From: Microvirga flavescens
Lineage (GTDB): Bacteria > Pseudomonadota > Alphaproteobacteria > Rhizobiales > Beijerinckiaceae
Assembly: GCF_003290125.1 (NCBI RefSeq)
Contig: NZ_QMKH01000009.1
Location: 1-64,000 of the forward strand
DNA: 64,000 bases
Direction: 5' to 3'
The notes under the pieces were generated by a model, which worked only from the letters and a program-made list of their open reading frames with translations, had not been told where the DNA came from and ran no database searches. The position numbers were made by a program, and so were the translations under genes. Positions within the stretch are counted from its first letter, which is position 1. Each line of letters starts with the position of its first letter. This document shows, in pieces, positions 63,971 to 64,000 of the stretch.

Positions 63971-64000
63971 GTCTGCATCGGAGGACTGGAAATCCGGCCC

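Overview
This window looks like a chromosomal segment of a GC-rich alphaproteobacterium of the order Hyphomicrobiales (Rhizobiales). The evidence is the Usg, DUF3126, DUF1203 and BTLCP family genes, a Rhizobiales-type porin whose mature end begins ADLPAK, two exact CtrA-type TTAA-N7-TTAA sites, and a dispersed repeat with an ACCGGT core of the kind common in this order. The genus cannot be fixed from the sequence alone; a Methylobacteriaceae-like organism (Microvirga type) would fit. Almost all of it is ordinary core genome. I see no CRISPR array, insertion sequence, prophage or rRNA operon.

Layout. 1-2.2 kb: 5' end of tuf, a lipoprotein gene, tRNA-Gly and tRNA-Tyr, and divergent rlmB. 2.4-9 kb: an MHS-type transporter with its terminator, tRNA-Thr, a periplasmic molybdopterin-fold protein overlapping a histidine kinase, a second SpoU methyltransferase, a Tat-exported metallo-beta-lactamase-fold enzyme and cutA. 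9-12.6 kb: NAD kinase, a MaoC/CitE-like pair, and a flavin reductase/nitroreductase pair. 12.9-16.3 kb: a large YfhO-like membrane protein and an exported three-repeat protein. 16.3-21.7 kb: thrS, yidD and an IscU-like scaffold gene, divergent from folE, hisI and a transporter gene. 21.9-28.2 kb: patatin, CBS, rhomboid, transglutaminase-like peptidase, gamma-carbonic anhydrase, DUF3126, cysE, enoyl-CoA hydratase and methyltransferase genes.

28.3-34 kb is the only part with accessory character. It holds an AT-rich SIR2-like DUF4917 gene, dispersed repeats, and a DUF2971 gene directly beside tRNA-Leu, interleaved with ordinary genes. 34-40.6 kb: a class I ribonucleotide reductase operon (nrdA-nrdB) and a porin gene. 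The NrdB protein has Phe at the usual Tyr radical site and Glu at the usual Asp metal ligand, the signature of chlamydial class Ic (Mn/Fe) enzymes. Upstream of nrdA lie a cobalamin riboswitch and a pair of NrdR-box-like palindromes 31 bp apart that overlap the probable promoter. This is the most interesting locus in the window.

41-50.4 kb: acyl-ACP synthetase-like protein, gpt, a CinA-like domain protein, sfsA, FkbM methyltransferase, map-radC, exoD, usg, a formyltransferase and a flavin reductase. 50.6-56.2 kb: a complete branched-chain amino acid ABC transport operon (livHMGF, a small membrane protein, and the binding protein) ending in an intrinsic terminator. 56.3-64 kb: ACT, DUF1203, CcdA and P1-peptidase genes, a LuxR-like regulator, a D-amino-acid dehydrogenase, and rpe-purB.

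Most genes are single housekeeping functions. Clear operons are nrdAB, liv, map-radC, the IscU-like/yidD/thrS run, MaoC/CitE, flavin reductase/nitroreductase, and the oxidoreductase-fold/kinase pair.
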